Assembly: GCA_018058135.1 (NCBI GenBank)
Contig: JAGPCK010000032.1
Coordinates: 1,709-34,956 of the forward strand
Origin: Bacteroidia bacterium
Lineage (GTDB): Bacteria > Bacteroidota > Bacteroidia > UKL13-3
Reading direction: 5' to 3'
DNA: 33,248 bases
Part shown: in pieces, positions 31,101 through 33,248 of the stretch
Layout: every line of letters begins with the position of its first letter
Numbering within the stretch: position 1 is the stretch's first letter
Made by a program: the position numbers and the translations under genes
The notes under the pieces: generated by a model
Database searches by the model: none
What the model saw: the letters and a program-made list of their open reading frames with translations, nothing else
What the model was told of the DNA's origin: nothing

Positions 31101-32099
31101 ATGCGGGTAGCCTCATTCATTTTATTCTTTTGTTTCACAGCACACTTGTTGCAAGCGCAGGTTTTGCCTTCCTTCGGTGATTCCCGCACGGCCACAACCG
31201 GTATGCAGTTTTTAAAAATTCCTGTGGATGCACGTTCGGGTGGTATGTCGGGCGCAGTGATTGCCTCCGTTAGAGACGCCTCGGCCATGTTTTGGAATCC
31301 TGCCGGAATTACACGGGTAGATACAGGCCGCGTTAGTTTTCAGGTAGCCCATACCCGCTATTTTGCCGATACTAAAATTAACTATGCCGGTGCGGTGTTC
31401 AAAACAGGTTCACAATCTTTTTTGGGTGTTCAGTTGCTGGCCATGGATTACGGTGAGATGGAAGAAACCACCGAGTTTCAACCGCTGGGCACCGGACGTA
31501 CTTTTACCATGAGTAACTACCTCATCGGATTGACTTACGCCCAACAACTCACAGAAAGTTTCAGCTTAGGTATAAACGGGAAATTTGCTCATGAAGGTTT
31601 GCCCAATGTAGCCACCAACAACGTATTGTTTGATTTAGGCTTTCAATACAATGTAGGTTTTCGCAATACCCGTTTTGCTGTGGCCATGAGTAATTTTGGT
31701 TTTAGTGTACAACCTAAAGGCGAAGTGGAATTACTTGATTTCACCACTACCAAAAAAGACAACACGTTTGAGGATGTTACTGTTCCTGCAGTGTTTCGTT
31801 TAGGTATTTGCTCAGACATCTGGCGTAAAAATCAACACGCCATCACAGGAGCTTTACAACTCAATCACCCTACCGATAACAATGAGTCCATCGCATTAGG
31901 TGCTGAATATCTCTACAAAAATTTTCTGGCCCTGAGAAGTGGATATGAATTCGGGCAGGATGAACGCACCTCGCCTTCAGCCGGCATGGGAGTAAAATTG
32001 CGCAGAAGATATGGCCAGCTGGGTTTTGATTATGGCTTTGTGCACAAGAATGTACTGGGCAACTTACATCGTCTCACTTTATCAGTAACCATTAAATGA
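31101..32099 (+). CDS. PorV/PorQ-family outer-membrane protein
   Basis: From the ATG at 31101 the protein has 332 residues, with a signal peptide ending LLQA before QVLPSFG (a TTG at 31089 is less likely). It carries the family's opening block FLKIPVDARSGGMSGAVIAS and then SAMFWNPAGI, followed by amphipathic strands and the closing NLHRLTLSVTIK with an alternating beta-strand pattern. PorV and PorQ are FadL-like outer-membrane barrels; PorV is a shuttle for T9SS cargo. Sequence by eye does not decide between PorV, PorQ and paralogues. The next gene overlaps its stop by four bases (ATGA). A weak promoter (TTTG at 31058 and an imperfect TATTTTG at 31085-31091) lies upstream. Confidence 0.85.
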   Translation: MRVASFILFFCFTAHLLQAQVLPSFGDSRTATTGMQFLKIPVDARSGGMSGAVIASVRDASAMFWNPAGITRVDTGRVSFQVAHTRYFADTKINYAGAVFKTGSQSFLGVQLLAMDYGEMEETTEFQPLGTGRTFTMSNYLIGLTYAQQLTESFSLGINGKFAHEGLPNVATNNVLFDLGFQYNVGFRNTRFAVAMSNFGFSVQPKGEVELLDFTTTKKDNTFEDVTVPAVFRLGICSDIWRKNQHAITGALQLNHPTDNNESIALGAEYLYKNFLALRSGYEFGQDERTSPSAGMGVKLRRRYGQLGFDYGFVHKNVLGNLHRLTLSVTIK

Positions 32100-33248
32100 T
32101 GTTGCGTAAATTTCCTTTATTGCTTTTATTGTCTGCACTGTCTGCTGCCACCACCTTGCAATCGTGCGAATTTTTATTGGGCAGTAAAAAAGACGATACC
32201 GTTGACGACATTTTTGATCAGGGTGCCATTGACCCTAATCTGGTTCCGCAAAGTGTGGGATATGTTCCCGTACTTCCTTTCTTTCAGGGATTCATCAATC
32301 CCGTTGACATTTGCGTAGGTTACGATGAAATGATTTATGTGGTGGATGATAACGGAGTAAATGTGCTCGACCAAAAAGGCACCCGCTACACCATCATCCC
32401 AATTCCCGGTGCAACGGATGTTGTGCAAGACAGACGACTGCACACTTACATTGCCGGACGTGTAACGGTGGTTCGCGGAGGCAATACCTTAAATCTTCCG
32501 GCAGTATATCATTTGGTAAATACGGGCACCCGAACTTACAGCATTATTGATACACTCATTCACCCTGATTGCGATGAAAGCCGCCTTACTACGCCCTTTC
32601 GCGGAGCAGAGGATGAACAGGTACAATTTACCGGCCTGGCCACTTTGCATGACAATACACTTTATGTGAGCCGCACAGGACCAAACAACTATTTTGCTTC
32701 TTCCGCACGGCCTGATAATGCGGTATTGATTTTTAATGCAGCCGGAAATAACATTGATTATGCTGCAGGCTTAAACCCGGTATCCTCGGGCTTAAAATCA
32801 TCTGTGGGTATTTCTTCCATTGCCACATTGGCCGCACCTCCGCAACGTATTTTCGGTATGAGTGAATCGCGCAATTTTGTAGTAACGTTAAACAGCACTA
32901 CTACACCTTTAGAGTTCAGAGTACTGGCCTTGCGGTATGTAGTAGACCCTGAGTTAGGACCATCCTTTGCCGAGTCATCGGACTTACTGGATTTTGATAC
33001 TACCAAAGCCAAACGTTTCCTGTACCAACCAGGAAGATTTAAAAGTCCGGAAGATGTGTTTGTGGCACCTGATCAATTGCAATACAGTTTTGTAGTAGAT
33101 AGCGGAACGGATTCTTTCTACCAATTTACCAACCGCGGCTACGAAGGCGTGAATGCACCTGCCACCTACAGCGACCGTAAACAAATTATTGCCTCTTTTG
33201 GTGGCAATGGCAGCGGGCCCTTTCAATTTAAAGACCCCAGCGGAGTAT
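32096..33248 (+). CDS. Lipoprotein with NHL-like beta-propeller sequence (cut by right window edge)
   Basis: The frame starts at ATG 32096 (a second ATG follows directly) and stays open to the window end, about 384 codons. It has a lipoprotein signal: MMLRKFPLLLLLSALSAATT then LQSC, with acylated Cys24. An acidic stretch (KKDDTVDDIFDQ) follows. The mature part has propeller-like repeats such as DEMIYVVDDNGVNVLDQKG, and ends in VVDSGTDSFYQFTNRGYEG and ASFGGNGSGPFQFKDPSGV, the latter an NHL-repeat signature. Its start overlaps the stop of the PorV/PorQ-like gene (ATGA), which indicates translational coupling and a shared outer-membrane role. Its function is unknown. Confidence 0.85.
   Translation, partial: MMLRKFPLLLLLSALSAATTLQSCEFLLGSKKDDTVDDIFDQGAIDPNLVPQSVGYVPVLPFFQGFINPVDICVGYDEMIYVVDDNGVNVLDQKGTRYTIIPIPGATDVVQDRRLHTYIAGRVTVVRGGNTLNLPAVYHLVNTGTRTYSIIDTLIHPDCDESRLTTPFRGAEDEQVQFTGLATLHDNTLYVSRTGPNNYFASSARPDNAVLIFNAAGNNIDYAAGLNPVSSGLKSSVGISSIATLAAPPQRIFGMSESRNFVVTLNSTTTPLEFRVLALRYVVDPELGPSFAESSDLLDFDTTKAKRFLYQPGRFKSPEDVFVAPDQLQYSFVVDSGTDSFYQFTNRGYEGVNAPATYSDRKQIIASFGGNGSGPFQFKDPSGV

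Overview
The window reads as chromosomal DNA of a free-living member of the Bacteroidota. The support is: a large cargo protein with a C-terminal type IX secretion (T9SS) sorting domain and a second cargo gene cut by the left edge; a PorV/PorQ-family outer-membrane protein; lipoproteins with Bacteroidota-type signals; type B ribosomal protein L31; a DoxX/MauE-like 'BT_3928 family' protein; a fused E1 alpha-beta 2-oxoacid dehydrogenase; AT-rich spacers; and repeated TAnnTTTG boxes, the -7 element of this phylum. No rRNA, tRNA, transposase, phage gene or CRISPR array was found. The genus cannot be fixed from the sequence.

Layout. 1-4284: two minus-strand T9SS cargo genes, one partial, whose mature N-termini are identical at DNA level. 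4421-5524: di-haem cytochrome c peroxidase lipoprotein. 5644-6135: YajQ, convergent with malate dehydrogenase (6184-7125) across a shared terminator. 7197-9565: the two subunits of a 3-oxoacid CoA-transferase, separated by a plus-strand lipid kinase. 8861-17767: a tightly packed minus-strand operon reading sugar-nucleotidyltransferase-like gene, tpiA, prmA, a 1486-aa uncharacterised secreted protein, plsY, clpS, CoA-transferase subunit A, with gaps or overlaps of only a few bases. 17830-19178: rpmE2, a phosphoribosyltransferase and an HU gene, each with its own promoter. 19348-21578: aroK, a DoxX/MauE-like gene and a duplicated DUF1599 gene, divergent from folP-dacA (21608-23276). 23277-23438: a spacer full of hairpins. 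23439-25490: the E1 fusion. 25617-28357: universal stress protein, cation/proton antiporter and trmB in one operon. 28437-28847: small membrane protein. 28908-31037: histidine phosphatase, divergent from a menaquinone pair (DHNA-CoA thioesterase candidate and isochorismate synthase). 31101-33248: PorV/PorQ-like protein coupled to a propeller-like lipoprotein cut by the right edge.

Most genes are housekeeping: central carbon and CoA metabolism, folate, shikimate and menaquinone synthesis, phospholipid synthesis, c-di-AMP signalling, and RNA or protein modification. The less ordinary parts are the cargo-gene repeat that stops at the signal-peptide junction, the unknown 1486-aa envelope protein tied to plsY, the split CoA-transferase, several -7 boxes placed so close to start codons that leaderless mRNAs are predicted, a palindrome made of two opposing -7 boxes, and the hairpin cluster after dacA. 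No obviously new multi-gene system such as a defence island or biosynthetic cluster is visible. All functional calls come from motifs read by eye; no database search was run.
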